A stretch of 64,000 nucleotides of DNA from Veillonella intestinalis (GTDB lineage Bacteria > Bacillota > Negativicutes > Veillonellales > Veillonellaceae), in contig NZ_CALPDB010000001.1 of the NCBI RefSeq assembly GCF_943193155.1, positions 124,001 through 188,000 of the forward strand, read 5' to 3'. The notes below the pieces were generated by a model. It saw only the letters and a list, made by a program, of their open reading frames with translations. It did no database searches and had not been told where the DNA came from. Within the stretch, counting starts at the first letter, position 1, and each line of letters starts with the position of its first letter. The position numbers and the translations under genes were made by a program. Below are positions 1 through 8,471 of the stretch, in pieces.

Positions 1-130
1 GGAGCGAACCTCACATTGCCACTGGTTAAATCTGGGAAGGCGAGGTAAGCGATGAATCTAAGCCAGGAGAACTGCCTATAGAAGAATCACCGTTTTACCT
101 ACGAGCGATGGGGAGGGGATTGGCGATAAT
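1..130 (+). promoter_or_regulatory. Cobalamin riboswitch, 3' part (5' end outside window)
   Basis: The segment carries a B12 box at 61-76 (AGCCAGGAGAACTGCC, one or two differences from the family consensus) preceded by the conserved GGGAAGGC-like stretch near 33-41. It is followed by a terminator at 168-191 and then by exbB-tonB-btu genes. The riboswitch probably controls transcription of this operon in response to adenosylcobalamin. The 5' part of the aptamer lies before base 1, so completeness cannot be judged. Confidence 0.85.
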
Positions 131-167
131 ATAAATTGTGAATTTTAAATTTTCTTAATTATGTTAT

Positions 168-200
168 AGACACATCTTCTTAGATGTGTCTTTTTATTTT
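168..200 (+). terminator. Riboswitch expression-platform terminator
   Basis: A perfect 10-bp stem (AGACACATCT at 168-177, AGATGTGTCT at 182-191) with a 4-nt loop is followed by a T-rich tail. It lies between the cobalamin aptamer and exbB, where a B12-responsive attenuator is expected. Confidence 0.85.
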
Positions 201-227
201 TATCTATAGACTGGAGGGAATATAGTC

Positions 228-845
228 GTGGATTTATTAGCATTATTTCACAAGGGTGGTTTAGTTATGTACCCTATTTTACTGGTCTCTATCATTGCAG
301 TAGCTATCGGGGTTAATCGGTATTTATGTTATAAAGGAGCCATTTCAAATATCGAATTGTTAAAAGAGCATTTACCTGAGCTACTACGATACAATCGATT
401 AGAAGAAGCTAAAGTTATTTGTGAGAAAGCCGGCGGTGTAGCCGGTAAGATTATTAAAGAGTCCATTGCGGAGCGGACGGAAGATTTAAAAGCTAATGAT
501 GTAGCTGAAAGTATTGCAACTCATGAAGTATTTCAGTTGAAAAAATATTTAAACTATTTGGAGACAATTGTTACTTTATCGCCTCTATTAGGGTTATTAG
601 GTACCGTAGTGGGGATGATTGGCTCCTTTAGTGTATTATCTATTGAGTCCGGTGAACCTTTTGCTATTACAGGTGGTGTAGGTGAGGCCTTAATTGCTAC
701 AGCTACAGGATTATTAGTAGCTATTTTAGCTTTAGTAATTCATACGTATTTAGCACAACGAGTCAATGTGTTGATTGCTGATATTGAATATGCAACATCA
801 ATCTATGTAATTAATACGAATGCAGGTAATCGCCATGAAGCTTAA
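228..845 (+). CDS. exbB: ExbB/TolQ-type proton channel subunit
   Basis: This 205-aa protein of the MotA/TolQ/ExbB family is the inner-membrane motor subunit that uses the proton motive force to energise TonB. Three hydrophobic segments are visible, near residues 12-33, 112-135 and 150-175. The second holds the family-like TLSPLLGLLGTVVGMI stretch and the third GVGEALIATATGL. Translation probably starts at a GTG with a GGAGGG ribosome-binding site about 10 nt upstream. It is the first gene behind the cobalamin riboswitch and overlaps exbD, so its main client is probably the B12 receptor encoded at the end of the operon. Confidence 0.93.
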   Translation: MDLLALFHKGGLVMYPILLVSIIAVAIGVNRYLCYKGAISNIELLKEHLPELLRYNRLEEAKVICEKAGGVAGKIIKESIAERTEDLKANDVAESIATHEVFQLKKYLNYLETIVTLSPLLGLLGTVVGMIGSFSVLSIESGEPFAITGGVGEALIATATGLLVAILALVIHTYLAQRVNVLIADIEYATSIYVINTNAGNRHEA

Positions 846-1239
846 ATCCATGAAAATAGAGCATCAACCAAAATTAATGATTATTCCTATGATTGATATT
901 ATTTTTTTCTTGCTTGTATTTTTTATGATGAGCATGCTTACTATGGTGGTTCAAAAAAGCGTGCCTATCCAATTGCCACAAGCCGCTACCTCTAAAGTTA
1001 ATTTGGATAAAGTCTTGCCCATTACAGTGACTGCAGATGGGACGATTTATTTAGAAAAAGAAGCTGTGCCAGAGTGGCAATTAAGACATCGTTTAGAAAC
1101 AGAAGTTAATAAAAACCCTAGTTTGGCTATTATTGTTCGGGGCGATGCTGGTGTAAATTACGGGCGCGTAGTCAGTGTTATTGATACAGTAAAAAAATCA
1201 GGCATACAAAAAGTATCAATCGCTGCTGAGGAGAGATAG
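835..1239 (+). CDS. exbD: ExbD biopolymer transport protein
   Basis: This 134-aa protein has one N-terminal membrane helix and a periplasmic domain, typical of ExbD/TolR. The helix carries the conserved aspartate (PMIDIIFFLLVFF, Asp21 with this start) used for proton conduction. I chose the ATG at 835 because the frame overlaps the end of exbB by 11 bp and a weak AGGT site lies upstream; an ATG at 820 would add five residues. With ExbB and TonB it forms the energy-transducing complex for outer-membrane uptake. Confidence 0.92.
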   Translation: MKLKSMKIEHQPKLMIIPMIDIIFFLLVFFMMSMLTMVVQKSVPIQLPQAATSKVNLDKVLPITVTADGTIYLEKEAVPEWQLRHRLETEVNKNPSLAIIVRGDAGVNYGRVVSVIDTVKKSGIQKVSIAAEER

Positions 1240-1250
1240 GAGCGATTTTA

Positions 1251-1988
1251 ATGAATTATCAAAATATGTGGATGAAACCTTGGATAGCCTCCTTAGTTTT
1301 TCATGCCATAGTTTTGCTATCAATTCCTTTGTTACCTTGGCCTGAAACACCAAAATTTGAGGAGCTCGAGAATCATATTGAGGTGGACTATATAGAGATT
1401 AAACGTCCAGTACCGAAAGGATTACCTGATAGTGGTGGTGATGGCGGGGATGGTAGTGGCAAATTTATGGCTAATTTACCGACCATCGCGTCTATGGCTG
1501 CTTTACCTGAATATTCAGAGCCTTTAACGAGTAATAATGAGGATAGTATTATTACTAAGCATCAAGATACTAAGCAAAATGGTTATGATAGGGCTGGGGT
1601 AGAAAGCACACTCGGTGGTGACGCGGTAGATAATGGGAGTGGCGGTAGCGCTGGCTTTGAAAGTGGCAATCAACCCGGTATTCAAGGGGAGGAAAATGGT
1701 GAAGTAGTGGATACTACTTTTTATCGTCCCGTACCGACCTACACACCAAAACCACGATACCCACGGGCGGCTAGAAATAAAGGAGTTCGTGGTAGTGTTG
1801 GTGTAGGCTTAACCATTGGAGCTGATGGGAGCGTAGAATCTGCATGGGTAGTTGATTCCTCGGGTAGTGAACTACTAGATCAAGCTGCTGTAGATGCAGT
1901 AAACTCTTGGCGATTTGAACCGGCTAGACGAGGTAATGAGCCAGTAAGCACAACAACAAGCGTAAATGTAGAGTTTCAATTAAGATGA
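1251..1988 (+). CDS. tonB: TonB energy transducer
   Basis: This 245-aa protein has an N-terminal signal anchor (about residues 10-30), a periplasmic spacer and a C-terminal TonB domain (about 160-245). The C-terminal domain shows the YPRAARNKGVRGSV and SWRFEPA motifs of the family. The spacer is rich in Gly, Ser and Asn rather than the Pro-Glu/Pro-Lys repeats of proteobacterial TonB. The gene starts 11 bp after exbD with an AGGAG site. It should span the periplasm to contact the TonB box of the receptor at 4974-6869. Confidence 0.93.
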   Translation: MNYQNMWMKPWIASLVFHAIVLLSIPLLPWPETPKFEELENHIEVDYIEIKRPVPKGLPDSGGDGGDGSGKFMANLPTIASMAALPEYSEPLTSNNEDSIITKHQDTKQNGYDRAGVESTLGGDAVDNGSGGSAGFESGNQPGIQGEENGEVVDTTFYRPVPTYTPKPRYPRAARNKGVRGSVGVGLTIGADGSVESAWVVDSSGSELLDQAAVDAVNSWRFEPARRGNEPVSTTTSVNVEFQLR

Positions 1989-2044
1989 TTGGTAGCAATA
2001 AATATAGGTTTGAGGATATGCAATAAAAGAATTGGAAGTAATAT

Positions 2045-3079
2045 ATGAGAAGAAGAAAAGCATTTATTAGTATTTTGACTTTACTGATTTTATTGATTAT
2101 AGTAGCATTTACCGCTTTGTATGTAGGAACAATTAAAGTACCGTTTATTGGAGGGTTAAAGAGTTTAGCTCAAGGCTTTGGTATGCCAATAGGAGCAAAT
2201 TTGCCATTAGAGCCAGAACAGGAAGCTGTATTATGGTATATTCGTTTGCCACGGTTATTGATAGGCCTTATGGTAGGTGCTTCTTTGGCTTTAGCAGGTG
2301 TTGTCATGCAAGGAATTTTTTCAAATCCTTTAGCAGACCCTGGTATTATGGGCGTTTCCGCAGGGGCCTCATTTGGTGCTGTTATAGCTATTTCATTAGG
2401 GTTAACCTCATTAGGCATGTTTTATATGCCTGTATTTGCTTTTGTAGGCGCATTCGCAGCTGTATCGGTGACAGTTATGCTAACTGTACGTGGGGGACGC
2501 ATAGAAACGGCAACGTTATTATTAGCTGGCGTTGCCGTCAGCATGTTGTTAGGTGCCTTTACTTCTGGCATGTTGACATTGATGAATGAATATCGTTTGC
2601 GGGAGTTTCTATTTTGGATGGTAGGCGGACTTGATTTTAGACGGTGGGAACATGTTCTGCTGGCTGTGGGGCCATTTGTAGTTTGTAGTTCTATTTTGAT
2701 GATGTTAGGGCGCCAATTAAATGTATTAGTTCTTGGTGAAACAGAAGCAAAAGCACTGGGTGTGCCCGTTATTTTATATCGTTTACTTTTTTTGTTTTTG
2801 GCTTCTTTTATTACAGCTACGGCTGTTTGTGTGAGTGGCGCTATTGGATTTGTGGGACTCATTATTCCCCATATTGTGAGGATTTTAGTTGGGCCAGATC
2901 ATCGAATTTTATTGCCTACATCTGCATTAGCTGGAGCCGTATTTCTTGTATTTTGTGATACCTTAGGTCGAATAGTAGTAGCTCCTAATGAAATTCGAGT
3001 CGGCATAATGACGACTCTATTAGGCGCCCCCTATTTTTTATATTTATTACGTCGAGTTCGTCAAAAAGGAGGCATTTAA
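2045..3079 (+). CDS. btuC: FecCD-family ABC permease, probably vitamin B12 (BtuC-like)
   Basis: This 344-aa, highly hydrophobic protein resembles the FecCD/BtuC permeases of iron-siderophore and cobalamin importers. Family motifs include the LPRLLIGLMVGASLALAGV region near residues 68-86, NPLADPGIMGVSAGASFGA, and GFVGLIIPHIVR near the C-terminus, which contacts the ATPase. The ATPase gene begins at the next base. The sequence alone cannot separate B12 from siderophore transport, but the upstream cobalamin riboswitch makes B12 or another corrinoid the best substrate. Confidence 0.85.
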   Translation: MRRRKAFISILTLLILLIIVAFTALYVGTIKVPFIGGLKSLAQGFGMPIGANLPLEPEQEAVLWYIRLPRLLIGLMVGASLALAGVVMQGIFSNPLADPGIMGVSAGASFGAVIAISLGLTSLGMFYMPVFAFVGAFAAVSVTVMLTVRGGRIETATLLLAGVAVSMLLGAFTSGMLTLMNEYRLREFLFWMVGGLDFRRWEHVLLAVGPFVVCSSILMMLGRQLNVLVLGETEAKALGVPVILYRLLFLFLASFITATAVCVSGAIGFVGLIIPHIVRILVGPDHRILLPTSALAGAVFLVFCDTLGRIVVAPNEIRVGIMTTLLGAPYFLYLLRRVRQKGGI

Positions 3080-3931
3080 ATGGAACTAACAGTTAATCAA
3101 ATGAGTGTATCCTTAGGTGGGCAAGCTATATTACACAATGTGTCTGCCACCATTAGAAGTGGTGAATTTGTAGGTATTATTGGCCCCAATGGGTCTGGTA
3201 AAACGACATTTTTAAAATCGTTGCGAGGTCTTTGCCCTATACAAGCAGGTGAGGTTATTTTAAATGGTTATAATATAAGGAATTTAAAGGATAAAGAAAT
3301 CGCACGACAAGTGGCTTATATGCAACAAAGCAGCACCATAAATTTTGGTTATACAGCTAGAGAGATTGTGTTAACAGCGCGTTATCCGTATTTAAAGTGG
3401 TGGCAAAATGAAACGTCAAGGGATGAAGCTATTGTAGAACAAGTTATGAAAGACGTGGGGATTTGGTCGCTTCGTAATCGTGCTGTTAATGAGTTGAGTG
3501 GCGGTGAGCGGCAACGCGTTTTTTTAGCTAAAGCATTGGCGCAAGATACAAACTTTTTATTATTGGATGAACCAACAGCTGCGCTTGATTTAGTATATGC
3601 TGATGAAATTTTTCGTCAAGGTAGAACGTATTGTGAACAAGGGAAGGGTATCTGTATTGTTGTTCATGACTTAGAATTAGCAGCTAAGTTTTGTACTCGC
3701 TTGTTACTTTTTTCAAAAGGTCAATTAGTAGCTGATGGTACATCACAAGAAGTGCTGACAGCAGGTCATTTAAAAGATGCTTTTCAGTTAGCCGCTGCTG
3801 TTTATAAAGACCCCTATTTTAAACAACAACGTATTTTTGTATTTCCTAAAGACGCGATATCTATAGAACCATATCGAACAGAAAATATATTACCAGCTGA
3901 TATATCTGTAGCGTTACGAGATGAATTATGA
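3080..3931 (+). CDS. btuD: ABC transporter ATPase, probably vitamin B12 (BtuD-like)
   Basis: This 283-aa ATP-binding subunit has Walker A GPNGSGKTT (residues 35-43), the ABC signature LSGGERQR (139-146), Walker B FLLLDEP (159-165) and an H-loop VVHD. It is of the FepC/BtuD type that pairs with FecCD permeases. About 60 residues lie beyond the usual core and carry no motif I recognise. It starts immediately after the permease stop and overlaps the binding-protein gene by four bases (ATGA), indicating translational coupling. Confidence 0.87.
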   Translation: MELTVNQMSVSLGGQAILHNVSATIRSGEFVGIIGPNGSGKTTFLKSLRGLCPIQAGEVILNGYNIRNLKDKEIARQVAYMQQSSTINFGYTAREIVLTARYPYLKWWQNETSRDEAIVEQVMKDVGIWSLRNRAVNELSGGERQRVFLAKALAQDTNFLLLDEPTAALDLVYADEIFRQGRTYCEQGKGICIVVHDLELAAKFCTRLLLFSKGQLVADGTSQEVLTAGHLKDAFQLAAAVYKDPYFKQQRIFVFPKDAISIEPYRTENILPADISVALRDEL

Positions 3932-4866
3932 GAATAAAGACAATCAATCGCTTTTTTATATTTTTGTTAATTTTCCTGTTAACTATTTCTATTACGGGCT
4001 GTAAGTTGCTGGAAGAAACAAAGGCAGTGGCTGGAACTCATTTAGTACGAGATTCAACAGGTGTTATAGTAGCGATTCCTGATAGACCTTCACGAATTAT
4101 TCCTATTGGTGTTAGTTCGGAAGATTTGGTTATTTCGTTAGTAGGACCAGAGCGAATAGTGGCTATTGGTAATTTGCCGAATAATTTTCCTGAGGAATCA
4201 AAACAAATCAAGCACCGTACAAAGCTAAATACAGAAGCTATTATGGCTTTAAGACCGGATTTAGTAATTGCTCCTGATTGGGCAGATCCTGAAATGATTA
4301 CTATGTTACGGGCTTTAAAAATATCTGTGTATGTATATAAGGTGCCACATACAATTTCTGAAATTAAAGTAACAATTCACGAGTTGGCAGCTATCCTTCA
4401 AGTGGAATCTAAGAGTGACATGATTATTACAGATATGGAACGGCGATTAAGTAAGGTTCAAGCCTTTACTAGTAGTACGGTTGCCGATAAAAAAGTAGTA
4501 GCCTTTTATGGTGTGTTAGGCTTAACAGGCGGTCTTAATAGCACGTTTGACACAATATGCCAAATTATTAATGCATCTAATGCAGCGGCTATGTTGGGTC
4601 TGGACGTAAGTGAGAGCGGTAAACGAGAAGATTTATTGAGGATTAATCCGGATGTGATTATTGTACCATCGAATGTGTATAGTTTCGATCAGTATAAAGA
4701 ACTTGATGTAACCAATATTTATACTGATCCTGCATTGCAAACTATTAAAGCTGTTAAAAATAAACAAGTGTATGTTATTGATGCTCGTTGGATTATGAGT
4801 TATTCGCAGTTTATGGTTAATGCTGTTGAAGCAATGGCTACTAATATATATGGCTATAAGAAATAG
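3928..4866 (+). CDS. btuF: Periplasmic binding lipoprotein, probably B12 (BtuF-like)
   Basis: This 312-aa substrate-binding protein of the TroA/BtuF-like fold has a lipoprotein signal peptide with lipobox ITGC (Cys25). The body contains PSRIIPIGVSSEDLVISL and RPDLVIAPDW, typical of class III binding proteins for siderophores and cobalamin. It overlaps btuD by four bases and completes the ABC importer. Being lipidated, it probably sits on the outer face of the inner membrane. The ligand is inferred from the riboswitch. Confidence 0.83.
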   Translation: MRIKTINRFFIFLLIFLLTISITGCKLLEETKAVAGTHLVRDSTGVIVAIPDRPSRIIPIGVSSEDLVISLVGPERIVAIGNLPNNFPEESKQIKHRTKLNTEAIMALRPDLVIAPDWADPEMITMLRALKISVYVYKVPHTISEIKVTIHELAAILQVESKSDMIITDMERRLSKVQAFTSSTVADKKVVAFYGVLGLTGGLNSTFDTICQIINASNAAAMLGLDVSESGKREDLLRINPDVIIVPSNVYSFDQYKELDVTNIYTDPALQTIKAVKNKQVYVIDARWIMSYSQFMVNAVEAMATNIYGYKK

Positions 4867-4892
4867 TGTATGTAGTGTATAACGTGTATGAA

Positions 4893-4915
4893 TTCACTGT
4901 GGTAAATACAGTGAA
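4893..4915 (+). other. Intercistronic hairpin between btuF and btuB
   Basis: A perfect 8-bp inverted repeat (TTCACTGT and ACAGTGAA) with a 7-nt loop lies in the 107-bp gap before the receptor gene. There is no T-run after it, so it is more likely an RNA-stability or processing element than a terminator. Confidence 0.4.
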
Positions 4916-4973
4916 GTTGAAATCTGTGAGTTTGATAAAATAGAAGAGTTTTTGTATATTAGGAGGGTTTGTA

Positions 4974-6869
4974 ATGAAACAAGTAGTAAAGGACAAAAAA
5001 GTATTAACTATATATGTAACATTAGCTTTAATGGGAACAACTTTAGGTAGCCAAAGTGTGTGGGCTGCTGAAAGTAATGATGAAGTGTATATTTTACCTG
5101 ATGTTGTAGTAACAGCAACCCGTACAGAACAACAAGTTGACAAAGTTCCGGCTAGTGTGACAGTTTTACAAGGTGAGGATTTACAAGAACGACATCAGGA
5201 TAATTTAGGTGAGGTTCTTCGTATTGTGCCAGGCGTTGATATTAACAATTATAGTGGTGGTGTTGGGTATACTAATTCGAATAGTTTTCGAATTAATGGT
5301 AGTAACAATGTATTATACATGGTTGATGGTATCAATATGAATGCGGCTGGTGTGAATCCTCCGATGACTACTATGAAAAATATGGATGGCATAGGTCGTG
5401 TTGAGGTTATGAAAGGGGCTGCATCCACACTATACGGTTCAGGAGCTATCGGTGGTGTTGTAAATGTTATTACAAGAGTTCCTGATGAAGGAATGCGTAC
5501 AACGATGCGTGTTATTGGTGGGAGTTATGATCAAGAACAGTATAAAGTGATGAATGAAGGGCAAGAGGGCAACGTGTATTGGCGTGCCTCCTATCAAAAA
5601 GATTTGATGGGGAGTTATAAAGATGCTCATGGACTTACTATACCTCAGCATTTAGATAGCCATACCACATCTTTTATGGTAGGGAGTGATATTAATGCTG
5701 ATAATAATGTAATGTTCTCTTATGATTCATATCGGGCCAATGTAAAATATGCAGATTCTAATAATAATTTAACAAATATTCGGCGTGGTCATGAAGCAAA
5801 TGATTCGTTCCGTGGCATTTGGAAGCAGATAGTTAATGAGCGATTAAGCCATCAATTGTATATGTTACATAATCATTATGATACTACCTATGATGGATAT
5901 AATACGGATATTAAGACAGTTGCTATTGGTGACCAAGTCACATATGCATTGGCTAATCATACGTTAATTGGTGGTATTGATTGGCGGCAAGATAAAGTAG
6001 GGAGTTTAGGTGATTCATTTGAAATGATTCGTGATAAAAAATTAAGTAATACTTCTGTTTATGTGCAGGATACATGGGAATTCGCACCTAAATGGACATT
6101 GACGCCAGGAGTTCGTGTTGATCATCATTCTGAATTTGGCACTCATACATCACCTCATATTACTTTGGGGTATGATGTGAATGATAAAACAAATGTATAT
6201 TTAACTTATAATGAATATTTCTTGGCCCCAACACCATATCAGCTATTTAGTCAGAATTATGGAAATCCTAATTTGAAACCTGAAACAGGCCATGAAATCG
6301 ATTTTGGTGTTCATCATCAATTTAGTAATTCTCTATGGGGGAATGTAAACTTCTTTACACGTCATTCCACGGATAAAATTGATTTCAATTATATAAATTG
6401 GAAATATGCTAATGTAGATTCTGAAAAGGCGCGTGGTTTTAGTTTGGATTTACGTAAGCAGATTACCCAACATTTGTCAGCAACAGCAGCTTATACATAT
6501 ACGCACATTGATGGTACGTCTAATCGAGCAGCTAATGCAAATGGTTATGTACCAAAGCATTCGGTTAATTTTAGTTTGGATTATAATGATGAAAAATGGG
6601 ATGCTCATTTAGATGTGCGTGGTGTGATTGACCGATCTGGCCGTTATGTAAGTGATGATAAGGGAGATTTCTTCCCTAAGATCACCTATTGGATTACTAA
6701 TATTAGTTCTAATTACCGAGTGAATGATGATTTTACCATCTTTGGTCGTGTAAATAATATTTTTGATGTATATTATGCTGAAATGTCTAATGTGGCCTAT
6801 GGTGGTTCTCGTGATTGGTGGACTATGCCGGGGCGCAATTACCAATTAGGCGTAGAAGTATCTTTCTAA
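4974..6869 (+). CDS. btuB: TonB-dependent outer-membrane receptor, probably cobalamin (BtuB-like)
   Basis: This 631-aa protein has a signal peptide ending near SQSVWAAES, a TonB box (DVVVTATRTEQ, about residues 41-51), a plug domain (VPASVTVLQGEDL to VEVMKGAASTLYGSGAIGGVVNVIT) and a C-terminal beta-barrel ending in Phe (QLGVEVSF). Length and motifs match BtuB/CirA-type receptors. A good AGGAGGG site precedes the ATG. Its place at the end of a riboswitch-led exbBD-tonB-btuCDF operon points to corrinoid uptake. No clear terminator follows it before the merR gene. Confidence 0.88.
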   Translation: MKQVVKDKKVLTIYVTLALMGTTLGSQSVWAAESNDEVYILPDVVVTATRTEQQVDKVPASVTVLQGEDLQERHQDNLGEVLRIVPGVDINNYSGGVGYTNSNSFRINGSNNVLYMVDGINMNAAGVNPPMTTMKNMDGIGRVEVMKGAASTLYGSGAIGGVVNVITRVPDEGMRTTMRVIGGSYDQEQYKVMNEGQEGNVYWRASYQKDLMGSYKDAHGLTIPQHLDSHTTSFMVGSDINADNNVMFSYDSYRANVKYADSNNNLTNIRRGHEANDSFRGIWKQIVNERLSHQLYMLHNHYDTTYDGYNTDIKTVAIGDQVTYALANHTLIGGIDWRQDKVGSLGDSFEMIRDKKLSNTSVYVQDTWEFAPKWTLTPGVRVDHHSEFGTHTSPHITLGYDVNDKTNVYLTYNEYFLAPTPYQLFSQNYGNPNLKPETGHEIDFGVHHQFSNSLWGNVNFFTRHSTDKIDFNYINWKYANVDSEKARGFSLDLRKQITQHLSATAAYTYTHIDGTSNRAANANGYVPKHSVNFSLDYNDEKWDAHLDVRGVIDRSGRYVSDDKGDFFPKITYWITNISSNYRVNDDFTIFGRVNNIFDVYYAEMSNVAYGGSRDWWTMPGRNYQLGVEVSF

Positions 6870-7019
6870 TCTAGGGTCTTTATAGTATGAGTATGTTATA
6901 ATATCAGTACAATAGTAGCCCTTTTAAAGGATAAGAGTAATTTCTATAAATAAAAATGTGGCAGGCTATAATAACAGATAGCTTTTCAAAATAATTTAAA
7001 GGAAGAGTTATTTACAATA

Positions 7020-7046
7020 GATTGTAATCAATGATTGTAATCAATG
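7020..7046 (+). repeat. Tandem 13-bp repeat in front of the MerR-family gene
   Basis: GATTGTAATCAAT is repeated exactly and back to back (7020-7032 and 7033-7045). It lies just before the ribosome-binding site of the regulator at 7061. Each unit contains ATTG and CAAT arms, so it could be a protein-binding site or affect the 5' UTR. Confidence 0.6.
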
Positions 7047-7060
7047 AGAGGAGACCATGT

Positions 7061-7918
7061 ATGCATGAGGATTTAATTAGTATCAGTGATATGGCCAAGT
7101 TACACGGTTTAACGCGGCCTACATTGCTATATTATGACTCAATTGGTTTGTTTTCACCAGTATATGTAGCTGATAATGGCTATCGCTATTATAGTCGTAT
7201 TCAAATTCCTTTATTGCGAGAGATATGTTTTTTAAAATCATTAGGGGTCAGTTTAAAAGAAATTCAACAACATCTTAATCAACGCAATCCTGAAGTAGAG
7301 TTACAATTATTAGTGGCACAAGAGGGCAAAATTGAACGTGAATTACAAGAATTGGGGCGTAAACGATTAGCTTTACAACAGCGCCTTTATATGTATAAAG
7401 AAGCTGTATTAGCTGTTTCACAGCCACAAGAAAAGCCCTTTTTACGGCATTATAAACCACGGAGCATTATATTTCATCCATTTCAAGCTACTGAAACGGG
7501 CGAGGTAGATCGGCAAAATATACATTTGACCGCGATGGAATTGTGGCGTGATTTATATAGTCATGAATTTTTACCTGCTTATAGTTTTGGTACTTTGTTA
7601 AAACAAGAAGCATTGCTTACGGACAATCCTTTAAAAGATGGAGGTTGTTATATTCGAATTCCTGTAGAATCAACGGGCTTCGAATCAACATTAGTTACGT
7701 TGCCAGAAGGGGCTTATGTATGCCGCTATAAACGAGGGCGACCTAATGATGTGACGGTACTGAATAAACTTCTCGAGTGGATTAAAAATGAAGGGTATGA
7801 AGTTTGTGGCGATGTAGTGGACGCTTGCTTTTTAGATACGACTTTTGATGAAGAATTACATGATGAAGTATTTTCTATGTTACAAGTTCCTGTAAAGCCT
7901 CTTAACGATAAAAAATGA
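7061..7918 (+). CDS. MerR-family regulator with C-terminal effector domain
   Basis: This 285-aa protein has an N-terminal MerR winged helix (ISISDMAKLHGLTRPTLLYYDSIGLF, then NGYRYYS), a dimerisation coiled coil (about 75-125) and a C-terminal domain of about 150 residues resembling the GyrI-like ligand domains of BmrR/BltR-type multidrug sensors. The ATG at 7061 is preferred over one at 7031 because GAGAGGAG lies eight bases before it. A promoter with the 19-bp spacer typical of MerR activators stands 140 bp downstream and is a probable target. The inducer cannot be read from the sequence. Confidence 0.85.
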   Translation: MHEDLISISDMAKLHGLTRPTLLYYDSIGLFSPVYVADNGYRYYSRIQIPLLREICFLKSLGVSLKEIQQHLNQRNPEVELQLLVAQEGKIERELQELGRKRLALQQRLYMYKEAVLAVSQPQEKPFLRHYKPRSIIFHPFQATETGEVDRQNIHLTAMELWRDLYSHEFLPAYSFGTLLKQEALLTDNPLKDGGCYIRIPVESTGFESTLVTLPEGAYVCRYKRGRPNDVTVLNKLLEWIKNEGYEVCGDVVDACFLDTTFDEELHDEVFSMLQVPVKPLNDKK

Positions 7919-8057
7919 GTATTTTGGAGGCTAAGAAGTATAAGTTACAAAGCCTGTAGTAATGCTATCTAGTGATACTTTATATGCGTTCTTGTAAAAA
8001 CAAAAGTCTTTTTAGAAAGTTCATACAAATTTCATAGGAATTTTGCAAAAAAAGCTA

Positions 8058-8088
8058 TTGACTGTAAAGTTACTTTATAGTTTAGAAT
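8058..8088 (+). promoter_or_regulatory. MerR-type promoter with 19-bp spacer and central palindrome
   Basis: TTGACT (8058-8063) and TAGAAT (8083-8088) are separated by 19 bp instead of 17. The palindrome TAAAGT-T-ACTTTA (8065-8077) sits inside the spacer. This is the classic architecture of MerR-activated promoters. The nearest candidate regulator is the MerR-family protein at 7061-7918. Confidence 0.75.
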
Positions 8089-8156
8089 AACATCATAGTT
8101 AAGAAATAATCTATAGAATCTAGTAAAAATAGATTTTAAGAAAGGAAGTTTTTATT

Positions 8157-8216
8157 ATGATGGCAATTCTAATTTTAATCAACCAATTACTAGAAGACTG
8201 GTACAAAGCACTATAA
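8157..8216 (+). CDS. Putative 19-aa hydrophobic microprotein or leader peptide
   Basis: The ORF reads MMAILILINQLLEDWYKAL and then stops. It has an AAAGGAAG site about nine bases before the first ATG and lies about 70 nt downstream of the -10 of the MerR-type promoter. The first half is hydrophobic (AILILI) and the second half amphipathic. It could be a membrane microprotein or a leader peptide; its Ile and Leu richness alone does not prove attenuation. I recognise no family. Translation is plausible from the ribosome site and promoter, but there is no comparative evidence here. Confidence 0.45.
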   Translation: MMAILILINQLLEDWYKAL

Positions 8217-8239
8217 TTTGATATAAATTTCAGAATGTA

Positions 8240-8332
8240 GTGAGTGAAAGTAGCGAGGTAGCTTTTAAAATGCAGTTTAGTGAGAGCTATACAAAGCAAT
8301 GGAATAATGAATTAAAGAGAGTATCGCAGTAA
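8240..8332 (+). CDS. Putative second tiny ORF (20-30 aa) in the same transcript
   Basis: A frame opens at GTG 8240 or, more conservatively, ATG 8270 (MQFSESYTKQWNNELKRVSQ). A GAGG sits 11 nt before the ATG. The product would be hydrophilic and probably helical. Its stop codon falls inside the left arm of the terminator. It may be a second small protein or simply part of a structured RNA, because TTTCA/TGAAA and GTAGCT/AGCTAT pairings cover the region. I recognise no function. Confidence 0.25.
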   Translation: MSESSEVAFKMQFSESYTKQWNNELKRVSQ

Positions 8333-8364
8333 GATGATAAAAATCATATACTGCGATATTTTTT
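8322..8364 (+). terminator. Terminator of the MerR-promoter micro-transcript
   Basis: TATCGCAGTA (8322-8331) pairs perfectly with TACTGCGATA (8349-8358), with an extra ATGAT/ATCAT pairing inside, followed by six T. It closes a transcript of about 270 nt that carries no full-size gene. Confidence 0.85.
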
Positions 8365-8446
8365 ATAGTGAGAGTAATTTGTTTTAACTATGAAAGTATT
8401 GTTTACATATAGCAAAAAGTTAGTTAACGATGATTCTTTTTTATTC

Positions 8447-8470
8447 AAAAGGGGTAAGAATGCCCTTTTT
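8447..8470 (+). terminator. Weak terminator-like hairpin before csoR
   Basis: AAAAGGG (8447-8453) and CCCTTTT (8463-8469) form a short stem ending in T. It lies just before the csoR promoter and may insulate that gene from upstream transcription. Confidence 0.4.
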
Positions 8471-8471
8471 A

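Noticed and set aside
8240-8332. Second microprotein as a firm gene
   Set aside because: Kept only as a low-confidence entry because its stop lies in the terminator stem and its ribosome site is weak.
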